The translations under genes were made by a program, and so were the position numbers. Below are positions 25,988 to 35,729 of a stretch of 64,000 bases of DNA, in pieces. The stretch lies in the NCBI GenBank assembly GCA_947625725.1, contig CANQPI010000003.1:1-64000 (forward strand). The letters are read 5' to 3'. Under the pieces are notes generated by a model. That model was not told the origin of the DNA and ran no database searches. It worked only from the letters and a program-made list of their open reading frames with translations. The DNA is from an uncultured Clostridia bacterium. Lineage in GTDB: Bacteria > Bacillota > Clostridia > Christensenellales > CAG-314. Position 1 is the first letter of the stretch, and every line of letters begins with the position of its first letter.

Positions 25988-27556
25988 ATGACAACTTGTT
26001 ACGAATTTTTACAACAAGGTGCAGACCGCGACGGTTGCATCGTATATTTGGGACACAAACTGTCCACGCGCGATTTTTTGGCGGACGTCGAACGCATTGC
26101 GGGGGCTTTGTCGCAACTCGGATTGAGCGAGGGCGACGTTATCACCCTGCAATTGCCCACCTGCCCGCAAAGCCTTGCGTTGTTCTATGCGTGCAGCAAG
26201 TTGGGATTGATTTGCAGCGTGGTGCATCCAATGGTGCCTGTCAATCTGCTTGCGGAGAATATTCGCAAAACCAAGTCCAAGGCGTTGTTTTTTTACGACG
26301 TCACCGTCAGGGACGAGAGGCTTCTGGCAGGGTTGGATCAAATTTTGGTGCGTTGCAGCGTGGCTGATTACGTGCGTTTTCGCAAACCGTTTTACAAGTT
26401 GTATTCCGTTCTCGGCGGCAGACGTTTGAGAGGTATTCTCACCTATTCTCACTTGCTCAAATCGGGAGAGGGGATCGCCACGCAAGTCGGCGGTACGCCC
26501 GACAGTCTGTTGTGCTACATGCACAGCGGCGGAACGAGCGGCGAACCCAAAATAGTCAAACTCACCAACAGAGCCTTTCAAAGCGTGGTGGACGGAATGT
26601 GGGCAATGTATCACCCCGACGTTCGTCACGGCGATTTCAATCTCGCCACGTTGCCTGTATTCCACGCGTACGGGCTTTGTTCGGCGTTGCACGGACCTTT
26701 GTCGGTGGGATACAGTTTGATACTCATTCCGCAATTCGACGTCAAGGCTGTCGCTCGCAGTTTTGACAAATACAACGTCAAGGTGTGGTCGGTAGTTCCC
26801 GCCATGCTCAAAAAGATGCTTGCTCGCCGTTGTTTCGATCGCAAGGGATTGTCCGATCTGGACGTGATTTGGTGCGGCGGCGACGTGTGCGAGGAATCTT
26901 TGGCGGAGCAGGTGGACGGCATACTGTCCAAGTACGGCAACAGAGCCAAACTAATGCGCGGATACGGCTTGACGGAGATGTGCGGCGTTTGTGTGGTAAA
27001 CAACTTCGACTATTACAAAAAGGGCAGTTGCGGTCGTCCTATGCCGGGATTTTCGGTGCAAATTTGGGACGACAACGGCAATGAACTTGCGCCCGGGGTT
27101 TTGGGCGAGATTGCGGTCAGCGGCGGCGGCGCAATGAGTGGCTACCTCGAAGGCAACGACTCTTTGACGGAACGCGACGGAAAAACTTGGGTAAAAACGG
27201 GGGACGTAGGCTATCTCGACGACGGATTTTTGTATGTGATCGACCGCAAAAAGAGGTCTTTGAAGATTGCCGCCGTCAACGTTTTTCCTTCGCAAATCGA
27301 AACCTGTGTCGAGAAAATCGACTTTGTATCCGAATGTTGCGCCGTCGGCGTCAAAGTGGACGGCAAACAGTTCGTCAAAGTTTACGTCACGCTCAAATAT
27401 CCGATGAACGCCGACGAGGTCAAGGCGCGCATAACGGATCACTGCCGCAAAAATCTCATTCGTTACGCAGTGCCGAGTTTTGTGGAGGTTATCGACTCAA
27501 TGCCTCGCACGCCGCTCGGCAAGATAGATTTTCGCGCGTTGGAAAGCAAAAATTGA
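25988..27556 (+). CDS. AMP-forming acyl-CoA ligase (long-chain fatty acid-CoA ligase type)
   Basis: A 522-aa ANL-superfamily adenylating enzyme. The phosphate-binding loop HSGGTSGEPK starts at residue 179; the A5-type motif is GYGLTEM and the A7/A8 hinge is KTGDVGYLDDGFLYVIDRKK. The catalytic Lys near the C-terminus lies in TPLGKIDF. It should activate a carboxylic acid with ATP and CoA. The ATG at 25988 is chosen because the promoter -10 lies at 25958-25963, inside a longer reading from 25925. Only a weak ribosome binding site is present (ACGGG). Monocistronic, ended by a strong terminator. Confidence 0.8.
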   Translation: MTTCYEFLQQGADRDGCIVYLGHKLSTRDFLADVERIAGALSQLGLSEGDVITLQLPTCPQSLALFYACSKLGLICSVVHPMVPVNLLAENIRKTKSKALFFYDVTVRDERLLAGLDQILVRCSVADYVRFRKPFYKLYSVLGGRRLRGILTYSHLLKSGEGIATQVGGTPDSLLCYMHSGGTSGEPKIVKLTNRAFQSVVDGMWAMYHPDVRHGDFNLATLPVFHAYGLCSALHGPLSVGYSLILIPQFDVKAVARSFDKYNVKVWSVVPAMLKKMLARRCFDRKGLSDLDVIWCGGDVCEESLAEQVDGILSKYGNRAKLMRGYGLTEMCGVCVVNNFDYYKKGSCGRPMPGFSVQIWDDNGNELAPGVLGEIAVSGGGAMSGYLEGNDSLTERDGKTWVKTGDVGYLDDGFLYVIDRKKRSLKIAAVNVFPSQIETCVEKIDFVSECCAVGVKVDGKQFVKVYVTLKYPMNADEVKARITDHCRKNLIRYAVPSFVEVIDSMPRTPLGKIDFRALESKN

Positions 27557-27577
27557 TCGCGTTACTCAAAACGTTTC

Positions 27578-27607
27578 GGACAGCGGTCGCACGCTGTCCT
27601 TTTTTTT
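27578..27607 (+). terminator. Rho-independent terminator
   Basis: GGACAGCG (27578-27585) and CGCTGTCC (27592-27599) form a perfect 8-bp stem followed by eight T. Confidence 0.85.
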
Positions 27608-27610
27608 GTG

Positions 27611-27639
27611 TTGCAATAGTTGCATTGTTGTGCTACAAT
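27611..27639 (+). promoter_or_regulatory. Promoter of the trkAH operon
   Basis: TTGCAA (27611-27616), 17-bp spacer, TACAAT (27634-27639), immediately after the preceding terminator. Confidence 0.65.
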
Positions 27640-27693
27640 ATACCATGAATAAGTATGCGTCCGACAGGCGCAAAACAACAAAGAGGTTTTTTA

Positions 27694-29055
27694 ATGAAGA
27701 TAATCATTGCGGGTTGCGGCAAAGTGGGCAAAGCCATCATCGAGAGCATGACGGAGGACAACCACGACATTACAGCCATCGACAACGATCCCGAAGTCAT
27801 CGAAACGGTCACAAACACTTTTGACGTCATGGCGGTGTGCGGCAGTGCCACCTCGCGGGAGATGTTGCTCTCCGCTCGCGTAAACAAAGCGGATCTGTTC
27901 ATTGCGGTCACGCAATCGGACGAAGTGAACATGCTCAGTTGCTTTTTGGCGCGGCGTATGGGCGCAAAACACACGATAGCGCGCATAAGAGAAGCGAATT
28001 ACAACGAGGACGGACTGAATTTTATCATCAAAGAGTTGGATCTGTCCATGCCTCTCAACCCCGAACGTACCACTGCCGAAACGCTTTTCGACTGGCTCAA
28101 ATTGCCCTCTGCCGTAGGCGTGGACAATTTTGCGGGGAAAAAACTTCAAATGCCTGAAATGATCGTGCGCGAAGGCACTCCTCTGTGCAACGTCAGCGTT
28201 ATGGATTTGCGCAAAAAAGTTCCCGTTCAATTCGTCGTGTGCGCGGTACAGCGCGGCGCAACGGTCATTGTGCCCACGGGCGCGTTTGTGCTCAAAGCGG
28301 GCGACAGGGTGGCGTTTATGCTCAAACTGACGGAAACGCACCGTTTTCTCAAAAGTATCGGCGCAGTCAAAAAACAAGGTCGCGGCGTAATGATTCTGGG
28401 CGGAAGCACAACGGCGTACTATCTTGCCAAACTGCTTGTCGCAAACGGATTTTACGTCAAGATCATCGAGCGTGACGAGGAGCGGTGCGCCGAACTTGCG
28501 GAAAAACTTCCCGCGGGCGCAACGCTCATTCACGGCGACGGAATGAATCACGACCTGCTGATGGAGGAGGGCATACAAAGTACCGACGCGTTTGTCGCGC
28601 TGACGGGTACCGACGAAGAAAATATCCTTATCAGTTTTTATGCGGCGAGTCAATCCGTTCCCAAGGTAATTGCCAAGGTCAACCAGCCGGAATTGGCGGA
28701 TCTGTCGGAAAAGTTGGGTCTGGACAGCATCGTTTCGCCGCGCAAATTGGTGGCGGACGCATTGACGCGTTATGCTCGCGCGCTCAACGACACCCCGGGC
28801 AGCAAAGTGGAAACGATGTACAGCCTCATGGACGACAACGCCGAGGCGTTGGAGTTCAAGGTGTTGTCGGATTGCAAGTTGATAGGCAAAACGCTCAAAG
28901 AGTTGCAACTCAAATCCAACATAATTATTGCAGGTATCATTCGCGGCAAGGAAACGATCATTCCTTCCGGCGACGACGTTATCACCGAAGGGGACAGCGT
29001 TATCGTCATTTCGACGGACGCGCGGCTGTATGACTTGTCGGACATTTTGAGGTAG
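27694..29055 (+). CDS. trkA: Trk potassium uptake protein TrkA
   Basis: A 453-aa cytoplasmic regulator of Trk-type K+ channels. It contains two RCK modules: an N-terminal Rossmann fold with GCGKVG at residues 6-11 and Asp35-type acidic ligand (IDND), and a second fold beginning RGVMILGGSTTAYYLA near residue 230. Each is followed by a RCK_C domain, the last ending in VIVISTDARLYDL. It binds NAD(H) or nucleotides and gates the partner TrkH. The ATG at 27694 has AAGAGG at 27681-27686; an earlier ATG at 27655 lacks such a site. It ends one base before trkH, so the two are co-translated. Confidence 0.9.
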   Translation: MKIIIAGCGKVGKAIIESMTEDNHDITAIDNDPEVIETVTNTFDVMAVCGSATSREMLLSARVNKADLFIAVTQSDEVNMLSCFLARRMGAKHTIARIREANYNEDGLNFIIKELDLSMPLNPERTTAETLFDWLKLPSAVGVDNFAGKKLQMPEMIVREGTPLCNVSVMDLRKKVPVQFVVCAVQRGATVIVPTGAFVLKAGDRVAFMLKLTETHRFLKSIGAVKKQGRGVMILGGSTTAYYLAKLLVANGFYVKIIERDEERCAELAEKLPAGATLIHGDGMNHDLLMEEGIQSTDAFVALTGTDEENILISFYAASQSVPKVIAKVNQPELADLSEKLGLDSIVSPRKLVADALTRYARALNDTPGSKVETMYSLMDDNAEALEFKVLSDCKLIGKTLKELQLKSNIIIAGIIRGKETIIPSGDDVITEGDSVIVISTDARLYDLSDILR

Positions 29056-29056
29056 T

Positions 29057-30541
29057 ATGAATTATCGCGTAATATTCAACACAATAGGAAAAGTCGCTAT
29101 CGTGCTTGCGATTTTGCTCGCGGTTCCTACCGTTGTTGCCGCTTCTCTTGCGGAATCCGCTTGGTGGGCGATTTTGACTACGGCGGGCATCTCGCTGGTT
29201 ATCGGCTTGACGCTTACTTTTGCCGTTCGTCCCCGCAGCAAAGCGATTTTTTCCAAGGAAGGGTTGGTCATAGTCGCGTTGAGTTGGATATATGTTTCCG
29301 CTATCGGGGCTTTACCCTTTGTAATCAGCGGCATGATCCCCAACTACATAGACGCGTTTTTCGAAACGTGCAGCGGTTTTTCCACAACGGGAGCCACGAT
29401 ATTGTCGGGCGCTCGCATAGACGAACTGTACGCCACCGACAAAGGGTTGCTGTTTTGGCGCAGTTTTACCCATTGGATTGGCGGTATGGGCGTAATAGTG
29501 TTTTTGATGGCGTTCGAGGGCGGCTCGTCCAACCGCGGTATGCACATTTTGCGCGCGGAAATGCCAGGACCTACTGTGGACAAAATCGTTCCTCGCGCCC
29601 GCAGTACGGCGCAAATACTGTACTTGTTGTACATCGGTTTTACCGTTGCGCAGATTGTCGCTTTGATCATTGCCGGCATGCCCGTTTTCGACAGTTTTGT
29701 GATCTCTTTCGGCACGGCGGGCACGGGCGGCTTCGGAGTCAGAGGGGACAGTATCGCAAGTTACGGCGCGGCTTGTCAGTGGATAATCGCCGTATTCATG
29801 ATATTGTTCGGCATAAATTTCAACCTGTACTATTTGTGGATCTTGCGCAAATTCAAACAGGCGTTCAAATCTCAGGAATTGTGGATGTTTTTGGGCATAA
29901 TCATCGTTGCCTCTACGGCGGTTTCGATAGATTTGGCACTTTCGTCCTTGTCCTTTCACGACAGTGCGCACGACGTGGTGCGACACGCAGTGTTTCAGGT
30001 GGCGTCGTTTATCAGCACGACGGGTTACAGTTCCATTCCGTCGAATATGGATATAAACGCGTTTCCGCTGCTGTCCAAGGGCTTGCTGTTTTTGCTTATG
30101 TTTATCGGCGGTTGCGCGGGTTCTACCGGCGGCGGACTCAAAGTCAGTCGCGTGGCGATACTGTGCCTGGCTGTGCGCAAGGAGTTGCGCCGCGTGTTGC
30201 ACCCGAGGAACGCCAACGCCGTCAAGTTCGAGGGCAAAACGCTCTCCGACGAAACTCTCAACGGCGTTGCGCGGTATTTCGGACTGTACATGTTGATACT
30301 TGCGGCGACGTTTGTCGTACTTTGCTTTGACAGCGGAGAGGGGCTTACCGTCGAGTCCAACATCACGGCGGCGGTATCCTGCGTCAACAATATCGGTCCC
30401 GCTTACGGAGTGGCGGCGAGCGGCTACTATATGTATCATTGGTTTTCCAAGTTGATTTTGTCCTTTGCCATGCTCATAGGCAGGTTGGAAATTTACCCGA
30501 TTTTGCTCACGTTGAGCCCTTCCACCTGGATACGCAGGTGA
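29057..30541 (+). CDS. trkH: Trk potassium uptake channel TrkH
   Basis: A 494-aa membrane protein of the TrkH/KtrB family at usual length. Four pore-loop repeats are visible with filter-like segments, for example SGFSTTGATI, GTAGTGGFGVRG, FISTTGYSS and VNNIGPAYG. The GG..GSTGGGLKVSR segment is also typical. It conducts K+ inward, gated by TrkA. It begins one base after the trkA stop and is followed by a strong terminator. Confidence 0.9.
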   Translation: MNYRVIFNTIGKVAIVLAILLAVPTVVAASLAESAWWAILTTAGISLVIGLTLTFAVRPRSKAIFSKEGLVIVALSWIYVSAIGALPFVISGMIPNYIDAFFETCSGFSTTGATILSGARIDELYATDKGLLFWRSFTHWIGGMGVIVFLMAFEGGSSNRGMHILRAEMPGPTVDKIVPRARSTAQILYLLYIGFTVAQIVALIIAGMPVFDSFVISFGTAGTGGFGVRGDSIASYGAACQWIIAVFMILFGINFNLYYLWILRKFKQAFKSQELWMFLGIIIVASTAVSIDLALSSLSFHDSAHDVVRHAVFQVASFISTTGYSSIPSNMDINAFPLLSKGLLFLLMFIGGCAGSTGGGLKVSRVAILCLAVRKELRRVLHPRNANAVKFEGKTLSDETLNGVARYFGLYMLILAATFVVLCFDSGEGLTVESNITAAVSCVNNIGPAYGVAASGYYMYHWFSKLILSFAMLIGRLEIYPILLTLSPSTWIRR

Positions 30542-30574
30542 GATACCGCTTGCAAACGCACAGGAATTTTGATT

Positions 30575-30607
30575 GCACGGACGACTGTCCGTGCTTTTTG
30601 TTTTTTT
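30575..30607 (+). terminator. Rho-independent terminator of trkAH
   Basis: GCACGGAC (30575-30582), loop GACT, GTCCGTGC (30587-30594), then TTTTTGTTTTTTT. Confidence 0.9.
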
Positions 30608-30626
30608 GCGGAAACTCGCTCGTATA

Positions 30627-30655
30627 TTGACATTTCGGCGACGACGGAGTAAAAT
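30627..30655 (+). promoter_or_regulatory. Promoter of the first M3-peptidase lipoprotein
   Basis: TTGACA (30627-30632), 17-bp spacer, TAAAAT (30650-30655). There is no G-tract in this spacer, unlike the two phase-variation candidates. Confidence 0.75.
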
Positions 30656-30682
30656 AGAATTAACTTTGTAAAGGACGGTATT

Positions 30683-32605
30683 ATGAAAAAATTTCTATCC
30701 GTATCGTTAGCGGCGATACTTGTTTTGACTTGTTTCATAGCGGTCGGCTGCAATTTCGGCGGCATTGCGATCAAAGTGTTTTTGCATCACTATGACGATT
30801 TCGATACGACAAAAATAATCATCTACGACAGCGACAAGGATCTTCCCACGCCGACGCGCGTCGGCTATGCCTTTGGCGGTTGGTATCTCGACGACGACGG
30901 CAACGAGGCGTTTGTCCCGCACACCGAGATGACGCGGAGTTTTCACCTGTACGCCAAGTGGGAACCGCAAACGCTTGTCGGATCGCACACGGAGCATGTC
31001 TTTGACAGTTATTTTATGTACGGGGAGTGCAGTTACAGCGATTGCAACGTGGTGAGCAGAGCGAAAGGCAACCGAATTTACGACAATATGTACAACTACA
31101 CAAAGTCCAAAGGGGAGGAAATATCATCTCACTACAATGATTGTGTGGCGGCTCTCAACGGCACGCTCAGTCGGTTTGTCGAAGCCTTTGACGTCTACTC
31201 GCAGGATCTGGATTACCTCGACGGGCAGTACTATTGGGCAACCCTGTACTACGACGTGCGCAATATGAGTTACGATACGATAGCAACCGTCTACGATACC
31301 CATTTCGCCAATTACTACGGACTGTTTATCGACGCGGACGAACGTTTCGGCGACGAATTTTGGGAGGCATGCGGCGAGGACAGAGAAGAAACCCTCTATT
31401 GGGCGGAGATATATTCCGGCGCGGATGACTTCGGAGTAAACGACGCCTTGCAAGCATACGAAAACGCAATGAGCGGTTATCGCGCGCCTACGACCGAAAG
31501 GCTCAACACTCTTTACAAAAATCTGGTAACGGCTTACAACAAGGAAGCCGCCCACTACGGATATGACAATTACATCGAGTACGCCTACAAAGAGGTGTAC
31601 AATCGCGAGTACGACCCCTCGCAGACGGCGCAAATGCGCGCTTACGTCAAGCAGTACATTGCCCCCGCGTTGGCGACGGTTTCCGACAAATTGGATCGGC
31701 TCACCGTTAGCGGCGCGAGCAAAACTCTGTACAACACGTTGATGAGCGGATCGATCGTGAGCAGTTCTCCCAACAAGGACGCCGTCAACTATATCGGCAA
31801 CTACTTCAAGTGGCTGACAAATTCCAACGCCGACAAACCCATAGATTTTTATACCGCCGTCAACGAAATGTTTTGCAACGGCAATTACTTTACGGGCAGC
31901 GGCGAGGGCGCTTATACCATGTGGATACCCAACGACAACATGGCTACCGTGTACGTGCAAAAAAGCAGCGACTATGACAACGCGTTTACGTTTGTACACG
32001 AGTTCGGTCACTATTACGAAAGTTATCACAACGGCGGTTTGGCTTTGAGTTACGACCACGAAGAAACGCACAGTCAAGGCAACGAAATGCTTTTCCTCGC
32101 TTGGCTCAAAGAAAACACCTCCGCAGCGGTTCGTAACGGCATGACCATGGTGGAGTTGGAACAGTTGTACAACATGCTGTGGACGGTGTGCATGTCCTCG
32201 GCGGTGGATGAGTTGGAACAGGCGGCTTACACGGGTAGTTACAACGGCAAAACCGTCACAGGCGGCTATCACGCGTTGTTCGGCGAAATTTTGGACACTT
32301 ATGGAACCGCGGCGGATATTTTGCAAAATGACAACGACTATTGGTATTACGTGGCGTTTGACAATGCGGTGTACTACATTTCCTACGCAATGAGCGCGTT
32401 GCCCAGCGTGGAACTGTACACTCTTGCGGAAAGCGAAGGGTTGCAAACCGCGCGCGACACCTATTTCAAGTTGTTTACCTACTGCGAAGATACGGTTCGA
32501 ATGGCGACCTACACTTACAGCGACGTGTTGGAATTTTGCGGTTTGGACAGTCCGTTTGACATTGCGCTGTATCAACAAATAAGTAACTATGTAAATCAAC
32601 TGTGA
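30683..32605 (+). CDS. M3-family-like metallopeptidase lipoprotein with one InlB repeat
   Basis: A 640-aa lipoprotein. The signal peptide ends in AVGC with Cys23 lipidated. Residues about 30-100 are one InlB-type beta repeat ending in HLYAKWE. The rest is an all-helical gluzincin resembling oligoendopeptidase F/M3 peptidases, with the zinc site H439-E-F-G-H443 and a downstream Glu-bearing ETHSQGNEM segment as third ligand. It should cleave oligopeptides at the cell surface; normal M3 enzymes are intracellular, so the exported, repeat-bearing form is unusual. It has its own promoter and terminator. The next gene is a longer paralogue with the same peptidase domain. Confidence 0.8.
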   Translation: MKKFLSVSLAAILVLTCFIAVGCNFGGIAIKVFLHHYDDFDTTKIIIYDSDKDLPTPTRVGYAFGGWYLDDDGNEAFVPHTEMTRSFHLYAKWEPQTLVGSHTEHVFDSYFMYGECSYSDCNVVSRAKGNRIYDNMYNYTKSKGEEISSHYNDCVAALNGTLSRFVEAFDVYSQDLDYLDGQYYWATLYYDVRNMSYDTIATVYDTHFANYYGLFIDADERFGDEFWEACGEDREETLYWAEIYSGADDFGVNDALQAYENAMSGYRAPTTERLNTLYKNLVTAYNKEAAHYGYDNYIEYAYKEVYNREYDPSQTAQMRAYVKQYIAPALATVSDKLDRLTVSGASKTLYNTLMSGSIVSSSPNKDAVNYIGNYFKWLTNSNADKPIDFYTAVNEMFCNGNYFTGSGEGAYTMWIPNDNMATVYVQKSSDYDNAFTFVHEFGHYYESYHNGGLALSYDHEETHSQGNEMLFLAWLKENTSAAVRNGMTMVELEQLYNMLWTVCMSSAVDELEQAAYTGSYNGKTVTGGYHALFGEILDTYGTAADILQNDNDYWYYVAFDNAVYYISYAMSALPSVELYTLAESEGLQTARDTYFKLFTYCEDTVRMATYTYSDVLEFCGLDSPFDIALYQQISNYVNQL

Positions 32606-32619
32606 ACATATCGACAATA

Positions 32620-32644
32620 AACGGCTTTTGGAAGCCGTTTTTTG
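32620..32644 (+). terminator. Rho-independent terminator
   Basis: AACGGCTT (32620-32627), loop TTGG, AAGCCGTT (32632-32639), then TTTTG. Confidence 0.8.
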
Positions 32645-32674
32645 TTACATTGTTTTGCCGCGGGACAAAAAACA

Positions 32675-32703
32675 TTGACAAGTTATAATTATAGTATTAG
32701 AAT
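32675..32703 (+). promoter_or_regulatory. Promoter of the second M3-peptidase lipoprotein
   Basis: TTGACA (32675-32680), 17-bp spacer, TAGAAT (32698-32703), with GGGGAGG ahead of the ATG at 32734. Confidence 0.75.
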
Positions 32704-32733
32704 AGACTAAATATCTTTCAAAGGGGAGGGCTT

Positions 32734-35526
32734 ATGAAAAGGATATTGGCATTTACGCTTGCGTTTGCGTTTGTTTTTGTCTTTTTTGCCGCCGTTGCAT
32801 GCAACGTACAGCGGCAAGTAACGGTGTATTTGCATGACTATGACCAAAGCGGCTCTCCAAAGCAATGGAAGTACAACCCCGACGTCGATTTGCCCGCTCC
32901 TCCGACTCGACAAGGTTATGTTTTCGAGGGGTGGTTTACGGACGAGGAGCATACCGAGCCTTTTGTCCCCGACAAGACTGCTACGACGGATTTCCATTTG
33001 TACGCCAAATGGAGCAAAACGGCGCATATCGTAACGTTGATATTCGACGACGGCAAAACGCCCGATCAGACTTTGACCGTTTTGGACGGAATGTCCGCAA
33101 CGCCGCCCGATCCGCAGCGGGACAACTACCGTTTTGACGGTTGGTATTTCGAGGATAGCCCCGCAACGCAATATACCGAACAACCCATTACGAGGGACGT
33201 AGTCTTGTTTGCCAAGTGGACTCCGACCGCGCCGCCCGTAAAGCATACGATCACTTTGGTGTGCAACGACGGTCAAACGCCCGACCGCACAGTAGTCGCG
33301 GAGGAGGGACGGAGCGCGACCCTGCCCGTTTTGAGCAGAAACGGCTACTCTTTTGACGGATGGTACTTTGCGCAGACGTTTGCGGATTCCGAGCAATATA
33401 CGGATCAACCGATAAATACAGACGTCGCTCTCTACGCAAAGTGGACGGCGACGGGGCAAACGTCGCAGTACAGCGTTACGTTTGTATTTTTCGGCAACAG
33501 CAAGAGCGTAAAGTACGTCGAAACGGGCAGTGCCGTCGAAACTCCCGTCAACCCCACTCGCACGGGATACAACTTTGCAGGGTGGTTTTGCGACGCGGAG
33601 TTCAATTCGGAGTACGCCGACCAAGCGATAGAACACGACGTCACTCTCTACGCCAAGTGGACGTCCAAGCCGTGCGTAACGCTCAAATTCCTGGACGGCG
33701 CAACGGAGGACAAAACGGTGTACTTTTCCGTCGGACAAACGCCGATCCTGCCCCAAGATCCCACTCGCTCCGGTTACAATTTCGTGGCGTGGTTTGTGGA
33801 CGCCGAATGTACGCGGGAGTATGTTCCCGCACCCGCAACCGAGAGTTTTGTGCTGTACGCAAAGTGGGCTACGCAACACGACGAGCATGTTTTTGACAGT
33901 TACTTTATGTTTGTGGAATGTAGTTACGAGGGGTGTCACGTTCTGGGCAGAGCCAACGGCGACCGCTTGTACGACAATATGTGCGATTTCGACGCAACCA
34001 AACGAACTAGTATCAATTCTCACTACAACGCGTGTCGGAATGCGCTTAGCCAAACGGCGGAATCGTTCGTTCGGGCGTTGGAAGTATTTGAGGAAGATTT
34101 GAACTATCTTACGGGTCAGTACTATTGGGCTACGCTGTACAACAATGTGGAGTCTTTCAACTATGCGTCCGTCATCAATTGTTACAACGAAAATTTCAGC
34201 AGATATTATCGGCTGTTTATCGAGGCGAACCAAGTTTTTGCCGACGAGTTTTGGTCGCTTTACGGCGAGGACGGCGAGGAAGTTCTCGCTTATGTCGAGG
34301 CTTATTTCAACACGAACGACAGCGAAGTAGAGGAGATACTTGCGGAATACTCCCAAGCGTTGAACGGTTGGTACGGACCGAATATCGGCACGATCAACGG
34401 GCTCTACGGCAGGCTGGTAAACGCTTACAACCGCGAGGCGCAGGAATACGGCTACTCCAACTACATCGAGTATGCCTACAAAGAGGTTTACAACCGCGAG
34501 TACTCGCCGTCGGATACCGAGCAAATGCACGCCAACGTCAAGCGGTTTATTGCTCCCGCGTTGACGGAGGTACACAACAAATTGAACAGGACGTCTGCGG
34601 GCGACAGCGAAAACCGCAATTTTTACAGCGAACTCAGCGACGGCAACATTGTGGGAAACGATCCGTCGCAACTTGCCACCAATTACGTGGGAGAGTATTT
34701 CAAGTGGCTCAACGCCAACAACGAAACTGCAAAAAACATAGATTTTTATTCGGCGGTCAACGATATGTTCCGCGTGGGCAACTACTTTGTCGGCAACGGC
34801 GAGGGAGCGTACACAATGTACGTGCCCTACAACGATGTTGCGGCTATCTATGTGCAACGCGACAGTTACTACGACGTTTATGACAACGCGTTTACGTTTG
34901 TACACGAATTCGGTCATTACTACAACTACCTGTACAACGGCGAAAAGTATCTCAGTTACGACCATGACGAAACGCACAGTCAAGGCGACGAAATGCTGTT
35001 TCTCGCTTGGCTCAAAGTCAACAAACCGCAATCGGTTTCCGCAGGTATGACGCAGTTGGAACTTAGTCAGTTGGAAAACATTCTGCGCACGATCTGTATT
35101 GCGGCGGCGGTGGACGAATTGGAACAAGCCGCTTATACGGGCGAGTACCGAGGAAACGCCGTTTCGTCCGATTATCACGCTCTTTTCGGTGAAATTTTGG
35201 ATAGTTACGGAACGGAAGCCGCCGCCCTGCTCAAAGCCAACGGCAATCAATCGTATTGGTATTACGTTGCGTTTACAAACGCCGTGTACTACATTTCCTA
35301 CGCAATGAGCGCATTGCCCGCGGTGGAACTGTACACCGTCGCGCAAAACGACGGGTTGGAAGCCGCGCGCGATACCTATTTCAAATTGTTTACGTATTGC
35401 AACGACGACCAACGCATGGAAAACTACTCTTATACCGACGTGCTGACGTACTGCGGCTTGGACAGCCCCTTTGAGAACGTTATCTATACCAACATAGCCG
35501 ACTACGTTGACAGCCTGTGCCGCTAA
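32734..35526 (+). CDS. M3-family-like metallopeptidase lipoprotein with five InlB repeats
   Basis: A 930-aa paralogue of the preceding protein. Signal peptide with lipobox AVAC, Cys23. Five consecutive InlB-type repeats of about 65-70 residues (ends LYAKWSK, LFAKWTP, LYAKWTA, LYAKWTS, LYAKWAT) reach about residue 385. The peptidase domain follows, with H724-E-F-G-H728 and ETHSQGDEM. The two peptidase domains share long matching blocks (for example EYAYKEVYNREY and YYISYAMSALP), so the genes arose by tandem duplication; the stalk length is the main difference. It probably displays the enzyme further from the membrane. No strong terminator is visible after it. Confidence 0.8.
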   Translation: MKRILAFTLAFAFVFVFFAAVACNVQRQVTVYLHDYDQSGSPKQWKYNPDVDLPAPPTRQGYVFEGWFTDEEHTEPFVPDKTATTDFHLYAKWSKTAHIVTLIFDDGKTPDQTLTVLDGMSATPPDPQRDNYRFDGWYFEDSPATQYTEQPITRDVVLFAKWTPTAPPVKHTITLVCNDGQTPDRTVVAEEGRSATLPVLSRNGYSFDGWYFAQTFADSEQYTDQPINTDVALYAKWTATGQTSQYSVTFVFFGNSKSVKYVETGSAVETPVNPTRTGYNFAGWFCDAEFNSEYADQAIEHDVTLYAKWTSKPCVTLKFLDGATEDKTVYFSVGQTPILPQDPTRSGYNFVAWFVDAECTREYVPAPATESFVLYAKWATQHDEHVFDSYFMFVECSYEGCHVLGRANGDRLYDNMCDFDATKRTSINSHYNACRNALSQTAESFVRALEVFEEDLNYLTGQYYWATLYNNVESFNYASVINCYNENFSRYYRLFIEANQVFADEFWSLYGEDGEEVLAYVEAYFNTNDSEVEEILAEYSQALNGWYGPNIGTINGLYGRLVNAYNREAQEYGYSNYIEYAYKEVYNREYSPSDTEQMHANVKRFIAPALTEVHNKLNRTSAGDSENRNFYSELSDGNIVGNDPSQLATNYVGEYFKWLNANNETAKNIDFYSAVNDMFRVGNYFVGNGEGAYTMYVPYNDVAAIYVQRDSYYDVYDNAFTFVHEFGHYYNYLYNGEKYLSYDHDETHSQGDEMLFLAWLKVNKPQSVSAGMTQLELSQLENILRTICIAAAVDELEQAAYTGEYRGNAVSSDYHALFGEILDSYGTEAAALLKANGNQSYWYYVAFTNAVYYISYAMSALPAVELYTVAQNDGLEAARDTYFKLFTYCNDDQRMENYSYTDVLTYCGLDSPFENVIYTNIADYVDSLCR

Positions 35527-35573
35527 TTTGCCGAGCAACGCAGTTGCGAACGCCACCAAGTCGTCGATACCTA

Positions 35574-35615
35574 CAACAGTGGATATGGTATGGGCAACAG
35601 TGGATATGGTATGGG
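35574..35615. repeat. Perfect tandem duplication of 21 bp
   Basis: A 21-bp unit starting CAACAGTGGATATGGTATGG occurs twice head to tail at 35574-35594 and 35595-35615, between the peptidase gene and the AT-rich island. Confidence 0.85.
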
Positions 35616-35635
35616 GGCTTTTAAAAATTTGACTA

Positions 35636-35664
35636 TTGACATTCAATAGAAACCGCATTACAAT
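35636..35664 (+). promoter_or_regulatory. Promoter of the GIY-YIG-like gene
   Basis: TTGACA (35636-35641), 17-bp spacer, TACAAT (35659-35664). Leader about 60 nt with AAAGGAG before 35730. Confidence 0.75.
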
Positions 35665-35729
35665 ATATTGTGTCATTAGTTCTTTAAACAACTATATGCA
35701 CAATTACTCGGAGAACAAAGGAGAATTTT

